Below are positions 1-6,959 of a stretch of DNA of 22,455 nt, in pieces. Each line of letters starts with the position of its first letter. Within the stretch, counting starts at the first letter, position 1. The DNA comes from JBCCZC01 sp039188505 (GTDB lineage Bacteria; Pseudomonadota; Gammaproteobacteria; Xanthomonadales; SZUA-38). The DNA lies in assembly GCA_039188505.1 (NCBI GenBank), contig JBCCZC010000041.1, positions 1 through 22,455 on the forward strand, in the 5' to 3' direction. The notes beneath the pieces were generated by a model, which was not told the origin of the DNA, made no database searches, and saw only the letters and a program-made list of their open reading frames with translations. Position numbers and translations under genes: made by a program.

Positions 1-1
1 C

Positions 2-166
2 GCGCTCTTCAAGCAGGGCACGGTGGGCGATGTCCAGGGCGAGAAGCCCGGATTCTTCGACTTCGTGGCTGCGGCCAAGTACGAGGCCTGGGAGAAGCTC
101 GAGGGCATGGCCACGGAGGCGGCGAAGCAGAAGTACGTCGACCTCGTCAATCGCCTGAAAGGCTGA
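2..166 (+). CDS. acyl-CoA-binding protein (ACBP), 3' end only
   Basis: Reading from base 2 gives 54 residues and a TGA at 164-166; the start lies outside the window. The visible part has the pattern of the second half of an ACBP domain: a KQGTVGD stretch, then GEKPGFFDF, then KYEAWEKLEGM, and a final helix with AKQKYVDLV. ACBPs are small cytosolic four-helix proteins that bind medium and long acyl-CoA esters and buffer or deliver them. The stop is followed after 37 bp by a TetR-family gene on the same strand, so the two may be co-transcribed, and the regulator could respond to acyl-CoA; that last point is inference. The family assignment rests on the conserved C-terminal motifs only. Confidence 0.85.
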   Translation, partial: ALFKQGTVGDVQGEKPGFFDFVAAAKYEAWEKLEGMATEAAKQKYVDLVNRLKG

Positions 167-203
167 TGGGATCACGGGCCGCCGGCGCGGCCCGACCGTC
201 ACG

Positions 204-824
204 ATGAAGACCAGGGAACGGATCCTCCTGACGGCCCTTGCGATGTTCAACGCGGAAGGCGTGAGCCGCGTGAGCACGAATCATATCGCCGACGAGATGG
301 ACATCAGCCCCGGCAACCTCTACTACCATTTCCGCAACAAGGACGAGATCATCCACGAGCTCTTCGAGCGCTTTCGACGGCGCATGGAAGAGCTTCTGCT
401 CGCCCCGGCCGACCGGCTCATGGACATGGAGGACACCTGGTTCTATCTCCACCTCCTGTTCGAGACGATCTGGGAATACCGCTTTCTCTACCGCAACCTG
501 GTGGACCTGACCCAGACGGACCGGTCCCTGCGGATCCACTTCAACCACCTCATCCGCCAGAAGACGGAAGGCGCGCGCGCCGTACTAGACGGGCTGCACA
601 ACTCCGGGGTGCTCGAGGCGGACGACGCGGATCGCGAGGCGGCGGCCATCAACATCGTCGTCCTGACGACCTACTGGCTGAATTTCAGCATGATCCGGGA
701 CCGGGATTATGGCGATGACACCGACCTGGGGCAGGCCGTCTACCAGGTCTTGACGCTCGTCGCGCCCATGCTGCGCGAGCCGGAACGCAGCCGGATGCGT
801 CTGCTCGCGAGCCGCTACCTTTGA
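204..824 (+). CDS. TetR/AcrR-family transcriptional regulator
   Basis: A 206-residue protein with a typical TetR N-terminal DNA-binding domain at about residues 1-50. The helix-turn-helix is around TNHIADEMDISPGNLYYHF and is followed by the usual NKDEIIHELF. The rest is a helical ligand-binding and dimerisation domain with an aromatic-rich stretch (WFYLHLLFETIWEYRFLYRNL) at about 78-98. Length is normal for the family. Such proteins are usually repressors released by a small hydrophobic ligand; the ligand here cannot be read from sequence. No strong ribosome binding site is visible before the ATG at 204, but the domain begins at once after this Met, so the start is probable. It follows an ACBP gene and its stop overlaps the start of the next gene by 4 bp, so it probably regulates its own small operon. 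Confidence 0.9.
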   Translation: MKTRERILLTALAMFNAEGVSRVSTNHIADEMDISPGNLYYHFRNKDEIIHELFERFRRRMEELLLAPADRLMDMEDTWFYLHLLFETIWEYRFLYRNLVDLTQTDRSLRIHFNHLIRQKTEGARAVLDGLHNSGVLEADDADREAAAINIVVLTTYWLNFSMIRDRDYGDDTDLGQAVYQVLTLVAPMLREPERSRMRLLASRYL

Positions 825-1291
825 CCCGGCACGCTGTCGTGGTGCTCCTGGCGGCGGCGCTGGCCGGCTGCAGTTCGGATCCCGCCCGGGTGCAGTCCCT
901 CTACCTCTTCACCAGCCATGTGGCGCTCTTCGTTGACGATGAGGGTCGCGGCGGCTACGTGGTCCAGTTCCAGAGAATCCGGCAGCTACCGCCGCTTGCT
1001 GAGCTCCAGGTCTTCTTCGACCGTCCCGATGGCACCCAGTGGCGAACGACCATAACCACCGAGCCGGGCCGGCGCCGCTGGGACTTCCAGTCGCCGGTGT
1101 TCACGGGCTTCGACCGGGAGCAGGATTACTTCGTGCGGGCGACGCTGCTGGGCTCGGACCGGGCAACGGTCTTCGATCGGATTCTGCAGCGCGTGCGGAT
1201 AACGCCGGCCGGGGCGCCGCCCGTCGACGTTCCGGCGAGCGAGCCGGATCAGCCCCCCGCCGAGGATACGGCCTCGCGCTCGACCAGATAA
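821..1291 (+). CDS. small lipoprotein of unknown function
   Basis: A 156-residue ORF beginning with TTG at 821, which overlaps the TGA of the TetR gene by 4 bp (TTGA). This arrangement supports translational coupling and the unusual start. The N-terminus is a lipoprotein signal: a short positive start, a hydrophobic core and the lipobox LAGC with the modified Cys at residue 17, followed by Ser-Ser. The mature part looks beta-rich (LYLFTSHVALFVDDEGRGGY, LAELQVFFDRPDG, TQWRTTITTEPGRRRWDF), possibly one beta-sandwich domain, with a Pro-rich tail. I do not recognise the family. The last 43 bp overlap the 3' end of the convergent dsbA-like gene. The residue after lipobox Cys is not Asp, so outer-membrane sorting would be expected. 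Confidence 0.72.
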   Translation: MTRHAVVVLLAAALAGCSSDPARVQSLYLFTSHVALFVDDEGRGGYVVQFQRIRQLPPLAELQVFFDRPDGTQWRTTITTEPGRRRWDFQSPVFTGFDREQDYFVRATLLGSDRATVFDRILQRVRITPAGAPPVDVPASEPDQPPAEDTASRSTR

Positions 1292-1896
1292 TCCACGACC
1301 TCGAGCAGCTGGTCATAGCTGCCGACGGCATCGTTGCGCATGACCGAGTACTTGCCATTGACGACCATCATGGGCACGCCCTGCAGACCGTAGGCGCGTG
1401 CGGCCTGCTCGCCGGCCGCGAAGCGTTCCTGCACCTCCGGCGAGGCAATGGCGGCATCGAAGGCCGCTTCCTCGACACCGAACTGGCCGAAGAATGACGA
1501 GAGCCCTTCACGGGACATGATCGCGCGATTCTTCTTCTCGTGGATCTCGGTGAACATCGCGGCATGGGTATCGTCGAGGACCCCCAGCTCGTCAGCGATG
1601 TAGAAGACCGCCGCGAGCTGCTGGAAGATCGCACGCCCCAGCCCCGCCGGGATCAGGCGGAGGTTGACGTTCTCCGGCAGGTCCTGCTTCCAGGCCACGA
1701 GCGATGGCTCGAACTCGTTGCAGTGTCCGCAGCCGTAGGAGAAGAACTCGATGACCTCGACCCGATCGGCGGCCGCCGTGGGCTGGGGGGCATCGAGGCG
1801 CTTGTAGTGTACCCCCTCGGTGAATCGTTCCTGGGCAACGGCGGAACCGAAGCAGAAAAGCCCCAGGACGAGGCCGGCTACGAGTCGATTGGTCAT
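1249..1896 (-). CDS. dsbA: DsbA-type periplasmic thiol:disulfide oxidoreductase
   Basis: A 215-residue protein with an N-terminal signal peptide (hydrophobic residues 5-20, AVAQ cleavage region) and a DsbA thioredoxin fold with helical insertion. The active site FFSYGCGHC has Cys56 and Cys59, and the cis-proline loop is GVPMMVVNG (Pro175). DsbA oxidises cysteine pairs in exported proteins and is reoxidised by DsbB. The CGHC dipeptide is the one typical of protein disulfide isomerase, whereas E. coli DsbA has CPHC, so its redox potential may be less oxidising; that is inference. The ATG directly abuts the stop of the sensor kinase gene (stop 1897-1899, start 1894-1896), so it is the third gene of the two-component operon. 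Its 3' end overlaps the convergent lipoprotein gene by 43 bp. Confidence 0.93.
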   Translation of the reverse strand: MTNRLVAGLVLGLFCFGSAVAQERFTEGVHYKRLDAPQPTAAADRVEVIEFFSYGCGHCNEFEPSLVAWKQDLPENVNLRLIPAGLGRAIFQQLAAVFYIADELGVLDDTHAAMFTEIHEKKNRAIMSREGLSSFFGQFGVEEAAFDAAIASPEVQERFAAGEQAARAYGLQGVPMMVVNGKYSVMRNDAVGSYDQLLEVVDYLVEREAVSSAGG

Positions 1897-3300
1897 TCAG
1901 TCTATTCCCTGGCTCACCGCCACTGACGGCGGGTTATCTGCGGACACCCCCGAATCGACTCGCGGTGACGACGGAAGTTCCATTCCATCGGTAAACGAGA
2001 GTGTCGCCCGCAGCCCACCGCCCGCTCGAGGCTCGATCATGACCCGCCAGCCGTAGAGGTCGCAGAAGCGCTGGACGATGGCGAGCCCGAGGCCGGACCC
2101 CTTGCCGGTAGCCGTCGAACCGCGATAGTGGCGCGTGAAAACGCGCTGCAGCTCGTTCTCCTCGAGCCCCGGCCCCGTGTCCTCGACGACGACGCGGCCG
2201 CCGCCTACCGTGATGTCCACGCTGCCCTCGGGCGTGTACTTGAAAGCGTTGCCGATGAGGTTGCCGAGCGCCACGGCGATCACGGCAGCCGGCGCGCAGA
2301 CCAGGAAGGCGTCGTCGACGTGGAGTCGCACCTCGACGGGCTTGCGGCCCAGCTGGTTGCGCTTGAAGTCGACGACTTCCTCGACGATCCGATCCACACG
2401 GTAGTACTCGCCGGTATTGCGATCGGCCCGTTCCGCGCGCACGAGGTGCAGCAGCGCCTCGGTCAGCTCCGTCGACTGCCGCGCCGCACGTTCGATCCGC
2501 ATGAGCCGCGTCCGCGTGCGGTCGTCCACGTCAGGCTGGGCCAGCAGGAGCTCGGTCGCGCTCTTGATGACGGCAAGCGGTGTCCGGAGCTCATGGCTCA
2601 CGTCCGCGTTGAATTCCTTGTCCCGTTCGACGAGCGCCGTCAGCCGGTCGGCATAGTCATCCAGCGCCGAGGCGAGCGCGCCGACCTCGTCCTCCGCGTA
2701 GCTGGGCGCGAGCGCGTCCTGATGTCCGCCCTCCCCCATGCCGGCGATGCGCCGGGCGAGGTCCGAGACCGGCGCCATGACCCGCTTGGACGACCACCGC
2801 GCCAGCAGCAGCGCGAGGACCGAGAACACGACGAAGAGTCCCATGAAGAAGGCCGCGAGCAGCCAGTTCTCGCGCGGATTCGGTGTCGTGTTGTAGAAGA
2901 CATAGCCCCAGAGCGCGGGGCGCTTGTCGACCGCGATCTTGTAGGTCTCGGATTCCGTTTCCAGCGCATAGACGCCGTTGGGTAGGCCGATCAGTTCAAC
3001 GACCCGCGCTCGCAGCTCGGGTTCGTCCTCGAGCGCGTCCGGCAGGGCCCCCATGGCGTTGCCCGGAAGGCCGAGCCAGGCGAAGTAGCGCGAGGAGAAA
3101 CCGACCTGGCGCTCGACCGTCTGATTGAGGATCGCGTCGAGCTGGCTGCCGATATCCTGCTCCAGCGTTTCGTCGATCAGCGCGCTCTCGAGGTACTGGC
3201 GCATGCCGAGGGCGGTCAGCGCGAACATGGCGCTCAGCAGCGTACCGAACAGCAGGAACGAGACGATGATCCGGGTTCGTAGGGGCCGCGAGAAAGTCAT
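1897..3300 (-). CDS. sensor histidine kinase, ColS-like
   Basis: A 467-residue membrane kinase. There are two transmembrane segments, about residues 11-32 and 147-167, flanking a roughly 115-residue periplasmic sensor region. Then come a HAMP linker (about 168-222), the dimerisation/phosphoacceptor helix with FNADVSHELRTPL (His236), and an ATPase domain with N box NLIGNAFKYT, G1 box VEDTGPG and G2 box GKGSGLGLAIV. It should autophosphorylate His236 and pass phosphate to the adjacent regulator. The partner resembles Pseudomonas ColR, so this is probably ColS-like. ColS senses metals through ExxE motifs, and one ExxE (E44, E47) lies early in the periplasmic part, but that match is weak. No strong ribosome binding site is seen; the gap from the regulator gene is 21 bp. 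Confidence 0.93.
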   Translation of the reverse strand: MTFSRPLRTRIIVSFLLFGTLLSAMFALTALGMRQYLESALIDETLEQDIGSQLDAILNQTVERQVGFSSRYFAWLGLPGNAMGALPDALEDEPELRARVVELIGLPNGVYALETESETYKIAVDKRPALWGYVFYNTTPNPRENWLLAAFFMGLFVVFSVLALLLARWSSKRVMAPVSDLARRIAGMGEGGHQDALAPSYAEDEVGALASALDDYADRLTALVERDKEFNADVSHELRTPLAVIKSATELLLAQPDVDDRTRTRLMRIERAARQSTELTEALLHLVRAERADRNTGEYYRVDRIVEEVVDFKRNQLGRKPVEVRLHVDDAFLVCAPAAVIAVALGNLIGNAFKYTPEGSVDITVGGGRVVVEDTGPGLEENELQRVFTRHYRGSTATGKGSGLGLAIVQRFCDLYGWRVMIEPRAGGGLRATLSFTDGMELPSSPRVDSGVSADNPPSVAVSQGID

Positions 3301-3321
3301 CGGGAAACCCGGCGCCGCGGG

Positions 3322-4002
3322 TCAGGCCGGCGGCAGCGCCACCAGCCGGTAACCGATACCGTGGCGCGTCTGGATCAGCGGGTTCTCGAAGGGCTTGTCG
3401 ATGGCATTGCGAAGGCTGTGGATGTGCACCCGCAGGCTGTCGCTGTCGGGCAGCTCCTCGCCCCAGACGCGAAGCTCGAGCTCCTCGCGGGAGACCACCG
3501 AAGGCGAGGCCTCCATGAGACGGCGCAGCAGCTTCAGCCCCGTGGGATTCAGCTGGATTTCCGTGTCGGCCCGGCGCACCTCGAGCGTATCGAGGTTGTA
3601 CTCCAGATCGGCCACCTTGAGCACCCGCGGCTGGACGGCCTTGCCCCGGCGCGCCAGTACCTGCAGCCGCGCCTCGAGCTCCTGCAGCTCGAACGGCTTG
3701 ACCATGTAGTCGTCAGCACCCGTCTCAAAACCCTGCAGCTTGTTCTCGAGCGTGTCCCGCGCCGTGAGCATGAGAACCGGCGTGTTCTTCCGCGCGTCCT
3801 CGCGCAGTTTCCGGCAGACGTCGAGACCATCCATGCCGGGCAGCATGAGATCGAGGACGATCACATCGAAATCGTTAACCACCGCGAGGTGCAGCCCCGT
3901 CACGCCGTCGCCGGCGAAGTCCACGACGTGTCCGTGGTCCTCCAGGAAGTCACCGATATTGGCCGCGATATCCGGGTTGTCTTCGATGACGAGCACTTTC
4001 AT
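3322..4002 (-). CDS. OmpR-family response regulator, ColR-like
   Basis: A 226-residue regulator starting MKVLVIEDN. The ORF is open 12 codons further up, but the chosen ATG (4000-4002) has an AAGGAG ribosome binding site 10 nt upstream and begins right at the receiver domain. The receiver has the acidic pair E7/D8, phosphoacceptor Asp51 (VLDLMLPG), Thr80 and Lys102 (DYMVKPF). The C-terminal winged helix contains LNPTGLKLLRRLM, LPDSDSLRVHIHSLRNAID and HGIGYRLV, which closely follow the pattern I recall for Pseudomonas ColR (membrane and metal stress). It is the first gene of an operon with a sensor kinase and DsbA, consistent with control of envelope homeostasis. Subfamily naming is from memory of the family and is less certain than the domain call. 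Confidence 0.94.
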   Translation of the reverse strand: MKVLVIEDNPDIAANIGDFLEDHGHVVDFAGDGVTGLHLAVVNDFDVIVLDLMLPGMDGLDVCRKLREDARKNTPVLMLTARDTLENKLQGFETGADDYMVKPFELQELEARLQVLARRGKAVQPRVLKVADLEYNLDTLEVRRADTEIQLNPTGLKLLRRLMEASPSVVSREELELRVWGEELPDSDSLRVHIHSLRNAIDKPFENPLIQTRHGIGYRLVALPPA

Positions 4003-4022
4003 GCGAACTACGCTCCTTGTCG

Positions 4023-4064
4023 TACGCTCCCCTATCACCTGCTATAGCAGGCCGGATGAGGAGA
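4023..4064 (-). promoter_or_regulatory. likely promoter and palindrome for the two-component operon
   Basis: On the minus strand TTGCTT is followed after 17 bp by TATAGC, a sigma70-type spacing with moderate matches. The implied transcript would start about 30 nt before the ATG at 4002, just upstream of the AAGGAG site. The -10 lies inside a perfect 14-bp palindrome, CCTGCTATAGCAGG (4038-4051), so a dimeric regulator bound there would block or remodel the promoter. Confidence 0.45.
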
Positions 4065-4090
4065 AGCAAAGAAGACCTGCGAATGGCGCA

Positions 4091-4138
4091 GAAAAGAAAA
4101 AGGCTCAAGGGAGAACTGACCTGGCCTACCCTTGAGCC
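4091..4138 (-). terminator. strong intrinsic terminator on the minus strand
   Basis: Read on the minus strand, GGCTCAAGGG (4138-4129) pairs perfectly with CCCTTGAGCC (4111-4102) around a 17-nt loop and is followed at once by TTTTTCTTTTC (4101-4091). This is a textbook Rho-independent terminator. No minus-strand protein gene lies upstream of it: the next one, the cytochrome b561 gene, ends at 4851 beyond the plus-strand cytochrome c' gene and a hairpin. It must end either an unannotated transcript or a long leader. Confidence 0.75.
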
Positions 4139-4243
4139 CAATGTTTGCCCCGATGACCGTACTCGATCTGCCAATCCCCAAGCGCTGGGTTTCGAGGTTT
4201 CGTTCGTTAGCGAGTGCAGGTTCAAGGTACTAACATTTGCATT
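4091..4243 (-). ncRNA. candidate small RNA of about 150 nt
   Basis: A strong minus-strand terminator (4138-4091) lies in a non-coding stretch. Upstream on the same strand, TTAACG (4278-4273) and TAACAT (4255-4250) are spaced by 17 bp and could form a sigma70 promoter, with a start near 4243. The transcript would be about 150 nt, would contain no convincing ORF, and would end in the terminator hairpin with a U-rich tail, as many Hfq-dependent small RNAs do. It also holds a near-palindrome CCCAGCGCTTGGG and a tandem 8-mer-like repeat around GGTTTCG (plus-strand reading, near 4188-4204). It does not match 6S or Spot 42 as I remember them. The call is inference from promoter plus terminator. Confidence 0.4.
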
Positions 4244-4255
4244 AAATAAATGTTA
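4231..4255. promoter_or_regulatory. AT-rich inverted repeat, candidate operator
   Basis: Perfect 8-bp arms TAACATTT (4231-4238) and AAATGTTA (4248-4255) flank a 9-bp AT-rich spacer. It is the most AT-rich spot of a GC-rich window and sits between divergent transcripts, overlapping the proposed -10 of the candidate small RNA. The shape suits a dimeric regulator, but which one is not known. Confidence 0.4.
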
Positions 4256-4370
4256 ACTAGCGCATAAGCCGCCGTTAAGGCGCGCATTTTTCGAAGTTTT
4301 CCACTGACCGAAGCGCTTTCTTCACACGCGCGACGGTGCAATCGAGGGCACTGGGAATCGGAGGTTACAC

Positions 4371-4814
4371 ATGCGCGTCATTTCGAAGTTCCTTCTTTCT
4401 GCCGTCACCGCCCTCGCTGTGACAGGGCCCGCGGTCGCCGATGTCGAAAAAACCATCGAGCACCGCCAATCGCTCTACCAGGTCATCGCCTGGAACTTCG
4501 GGCCGCTTCGCGGGATGGCCCAAGGCAAGATCGACTTCGACGCCGACGAAGCCGAGTTACGCGCCACGCGCATCGCGCAGATTTCGCTGATGCTCGACGA
4601 GGTGTACACCGATTCCGACACCGCCAGTGGCAGCGACGCGAAGGACGAGATCTGGGAGAACTGGGACGACTTCGAGATGAAGCTGGCCAACTTCAAGACC
4701 GAGGCTGCAACGCTCGCGACCGTCGCGGCCACCGGCGACGCAGACGCCACGAAGGCCCAATTCGGGAAGATGGCGGGCACCTGCAAGGCCTGTCACGACG
4801 ACTACAAGGACTGA
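4371..4814 (+). CDS. cytochrome c' / c-556 family protein
   Basis: A 147-residue exported haem protein. The signal peptide runs to about residue 23 (hydrophobic core, then AVAD). The mature part is predicted as a four-helix bundle and carries the haem attachment motif CKACH (Cys138, Cys141, His142) close to the C-terminus, the defining layout of cytochromes c'. Length is normal. Members bind NO and CO or carry electrons in the periplasm; six-coordinate relatives (c-556) use a helix-A Met, and Met49 in PLRGM might serve, so the exact type is open. The ATG is preceded by GGAGG at a 6-nt spacing. It faces a cytochrome b561 gene tail to tail, a pairing often seen in proteobacteria where the b561 is thought to supply electrons. 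Confidence 0.93.
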   Translation: MRVISKFLLSAVTALAVTGPAVADVEKTIEHRQSLYQVIAWNFGPLRGMAQGKIDFDADEAELRATRIAQISLMLDEVYTDSDTASGSDAKDEIWENWDDFEMKLANFKTEAATLATVAATGDADATKAQFGKMAGTCKACHDDYKD

Positions 4815-4821
4815 ACCGACC

Positions 4822-4845
4822 GGGCCCGGCTATCGTGCCGGGCCC
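4822..4845. terminator. bidirectional terminator hairpin between convergent cytochrome genes
   Basis: Perfect 9-bp arms GGGCCCGGC (4822-4830) and GCCGGGCCC (4837-4845) enclose a 6-nt loop. It lies between the cytochrome c' stop (4814) and the cytochrome b561 stop (4851). There is only a short T-poor tail on either side, so it may need a helper or serve to protect 3' ends. Confidence 0.65.
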
Positions 4846-4850
4846 TGTTC

Positions 4851-5516
4851 CTAGAACGCGCCACGCCCCCACTGCACCAGCGCAGTGACCACGGCGGCAC
4901 AGGCAGCCATCAGCACCAGCCCCAGCCACGGCGAGGCCCACCGGGGATCATGCGGCTCGTCGAAGGCATCGACCCGCGATCGACCGGTGATCATCGGCGT
5001 GATCAGGTCGAGCCGCTTCACGCCCAGGTAAACCAGCACCGCCAGCACGTGCAGGCCGACGATGTAGAGCACCCACTCGCCGAGCTCGTGGTGCCAATCG
5101 GAGGCAGTCCCCACCCAGCCCGACGAGGCGTGCGCCACCAGCGGCCCGTCGACGAGGATCTCGTCGGTGGTGAAAAGCCCCAGCGTCGCCTGGGTACCGA
5201 AATAGGCCAGCATGAAGAAGACCATCAGCGCGCCGGCCGGGTTGTGGCCTGGAAAGGCGTATGCCTGCCCGGAGAACAGCCGGGGCAGGTAGCCCGCGAT
5301 GCGCCTCGGTGAGACGGGAAAGCTCGTGAACCGGGCCGTCGTCGACCCGACAAGGCCCCAGAGCAGTCGAAACAGGATCGTTCCCAGAACGACGTAGCCC
5401 GACACGAGGTGGATATCCATCTCGCCGTTGTCGCCACTCCACCAGCAGGTGAGCACCGCGCCCGCCAGCACCCAATGCGATAGCCGCGTTGGTAGATCCC
5501 AGACCTTCTGACTCAT
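4851..5516 (-). CDS. cytochrome b561 family membrane protein
   Basis: A 221-residue di-haem membrane protein starting MSQKVWDLPTRLSHW. The ORF is open 43 codons further, but that part is Arg/Gly/Pro-rich and unlike the family, and the chosen ATG (5514-5516) has GGGAG about 10 nt upstream. It has four main membrane helices. Likely haem ligands are His in RLSHW, in DIHLVSGY, and in the HHELGEWVLYIVGLHVL segment, which fits bacterial b561/Ni-hydrogenase b-type subunits. These proteins pass electrons between the quinone pool and periplasmic partners. The convergent cytochrome c' gene is the likely partner, by context. One further helix sits at the C-terminus after a charged linker (RSRVDAFDEPHDPRW). 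Confidence 0.9.
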   Translation of the reverse strand: MSQKVWDLPTRLSHWVLAGAVLTCWWSGDNGEMDIHLVSGYVVLGTILFRLLWGLVGSTTARFTSFPVSPRRIAGYLPRLFSGQAYAFPGHNPAGALMVFFMLAYFGTQATLGLFTTDEILVDGPLVAHASSGWVGTASDWHHELGEWVLYIVGLHVLAVLVYLGVKRLDLITPMITGRSRVDAFDEPHDPRWASPWLGLVLMAACAAVVTALVQWGRGAF

Positions 5517-5692
5517 CCCGCGAGGACTCCCTTTGAAACGCGGCCCGCGAGGGCCCACGGCGGCCATTAGAAGCGCCGCCATCACGGGATTGCAAGGCCC
5601 GACGCACCCGGCGTTGCCCCTGCTACGAGGCCGCGCCCGTATCATCGTGTAACGGGTCCGGCACTCGGGCGTCTTGGGTACCAGGAACGCGA

Positions 5693-6265
5693 ATGGTCGA
5701 TACGATGCAGGCAGTGAGCGACGAACAATTGATGCTGTGGTTGCAGCAGGGCGACGAGTCCTGCCTCGGCGCCCTCTTCGAGCGTCACCACGGCAACCTG
5801 TTCAGCTTCTGCCTGCACCTCGTGAAGGACCGGGCGATCGCGGAAGACCTGGTCCAGGAAGCGTTCCTGCGCGTCCTCGGCAAGCGTCGGAGCTACCGCG
5901 GCGGCTCGTTCAAGGCCTGGCTCTACAACATCGCCAGGAACCTCGCCTTCGACCACCACCGGCGCAACGCCCGCAGCCGCTTCCAGCAGCCTGACGAGAC
6001 GACACCGGATCCGGTCGAGGAGCGCGACGCCGAACGGGTCACCGGGGCACGCGAACGCCAGGCGCGGGTCCAGGACGCGCTCGCCGCGCTGCCGACTGCC
6101 GCGCGGGAGGTGATCCTCCTCGGCCGCTTCGAATTCGACAACTACGTGGACCTCGGCGCTGCGCTCGGCTGTACGCCCGGTGCCGCCAAGGTCCGCCTGC
6201 ACCGCGCCATGAAGGCCCTGAACGCCATGCTCGATCAGCTCAACCCGGAGGCCAGCCATGCCTGA
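5693..6265 (+). CDS. ECF-type RNA polymerase sigma factor
   Basis: A 190-residue sigma70-family factor with only regions 2 and 4. Region 2 covers about residues 20-85 (FERHHGNLFSFCLHLV, AEDLVQEAFLRVL, FKAWLYNIARNLAFDHHRR). A variable acidic linker follows, then region 4 with LPTAAREVILLGRFEFDNYVDLGAALGCTPGAAKVRLHRAMKAL as its helix-turn-helix. Such factors direct RNA polymerase to a small regulon and are normally held by a membrane anti-sigma factor. The ATG at 5693 has AGGAA upstream; Met5 is an alternative. The next gene overlaps by 8 bp and encodes a single-pass membrane protein, the expected place for the anti-sigma factor. The stimulus cannot be read from sequence. Confidence 0.94.
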   Translation: MVDTMQAVSDEQLMLWLQQGDESCLGALFERHHGNLFSFCLHLVKDRAIAEDLVQEAFLRVLGKRRSYRGGSFKAWLYNIARNLAFDHHRRNARSRFQQPDETTPDPVEERDAERVTGARERQARVQDALAALPTAAREVILLGRFEFDNYVDLGAALGCTPGAAKVRLHRAMKALNAMLDQLNPEASHA

Positions 6266-6959
6266 CCAGCCCATCGATATCGGCAAGGAAATGCCCGAGA
6301 ACGAAGCCCTCTGGGCGGAGCTCGGGGAAACCCCCAGGAGCGAGGCGCCTGCGTCGCTGCGGCGCGACTTCTACCGCCGGCTGCGCGAACGGAGCGAGCG
6401 GTCCACCCGCTGGGCCTGGCTCGAGTGGCTGCGCCCGCTGGCCCCCGCCGCGATTGCCCTCGTCATCGGCATCGGCATCGGCCGCGTGGACTTCGGCCCG
6501 GAAACGACCGCCGACGCCCCCGTGGTCGCCGCGGAGATCGCATCGCTGCGCGGTGAGGTCACCGCCCTGTCGCGACAGTTTGCCCTGGCTCGGCTCAAGG
6601 ACGACAACGCGAGCACGCGCCTGGACGGCATCGCCCAGCTCGCCTCGCTCGCCGTCGAGGACGACGAGATCGCCGGGGGACTCCTCGAGGCCGCGACCTC
6701 CGATCCGGTCGCCTCGGTCCGCGGCGCGGCCCTCGACGCGCTGGGTCCCCGACTGCGCGACCCCACCGTGGGCCGGCGCATCGCCGATCTGCTGCTGGAG
6801 ACCCCGTCCGTCCTGGTCCAGCTTTCGGTCGCCGATCTCATCATGCGCTGGGGCGACGACAACATGATCGAAGACCTCGTCGACGCCGCCGAAACCCGCC
6901 AGCTCTACCCCGACGTATCGCGCTTCGTCCTCGAGCGCGTCAGGAGAAAGACCGTATGA
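6258..6959 (+). CDS. membrane-anchored HEAT-repeat protein, probable anti-sigma factor
   Basis: A 233-residue protein with three parts. The N-terminal 57 residues are charged and cytoplasmic (NEALWAELGETP, PASLRRDFYRRLRERSERS). One transmembrane helix follows at about 58-77 (PLAPAAIALVIGIGIG). The C-terminal part has a short coiled-coil-like stretch (about 90-112) and helical repeats of HEAT type (ASTRLDGIAQLASL, DPVASVRGAALDALG, TPSVLVQLSVADLI). It overlaps the sigma gene by 8 bp and the next gene by 4 bp. By position and topology it is the likely anti-sigma factor, but I see no recognisable zinc-binding anti-sigma motif (HxxxCxxC), so this role is inferred. The HEAT part would lie in the periplasm and could sense partner proteins. 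Confidence 0.75.
   Translation: MPDQPIDIGKEMPENEALWAELGETPRSEAPASLRRDFYRRLRERSERSTRWAWLEWLRPLAPAAIALVIGIGIGRVDFGPETTADAPVVAAEIASLRGEVTALSRQFALARLKDDNASTRLDGIAQLASLAVEDDEIAGGLLEAATSDPVASVRGAALDALGPRLRDPTVGRRIADLLLETPSVLVQLSVADLIMRWGDDNMIEDLVDAAETRQLYPDVSRFVLERVRRKTV

Larger units (their letters stand above)
4003..4370. other. 368-bp intergenic region between the response regulator and cytochrome c' genes
   Basis: No protein gene is convincing here. From left to right it holds the regulator's ribosome binding site, a palindromic promoter region (4023-4064), the minus-strand terminator (4091-4138), a repeat-containing stretch (4140-4210), the AT-rich inverted repeat (4231-4255), and the 5' region of cytochrome c' with GGAGG six bases before its ATG. 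GTTAA occurs at 4252 and again at 4274, about two helical turns apart, which could be a tandem regulator site. I find no clear sigma70 promoter for cytochrome c'. Confidence 0.6.

Noticed and set aside
2128..2985. 285-codon plus-strand ORF inside the sensor kinase gene
   Set aside because: It is antisense to the conserved kinase core and shows no domain of its own.
4091..4243. 6S RNA or Spot 42 at the orphan terminator
   Set aside because: A few short words such as CCTTGAACC are reminiscent of 6S RNA, but the long closing stems and central bubble are not there, and Spot 42 sequence is absent.
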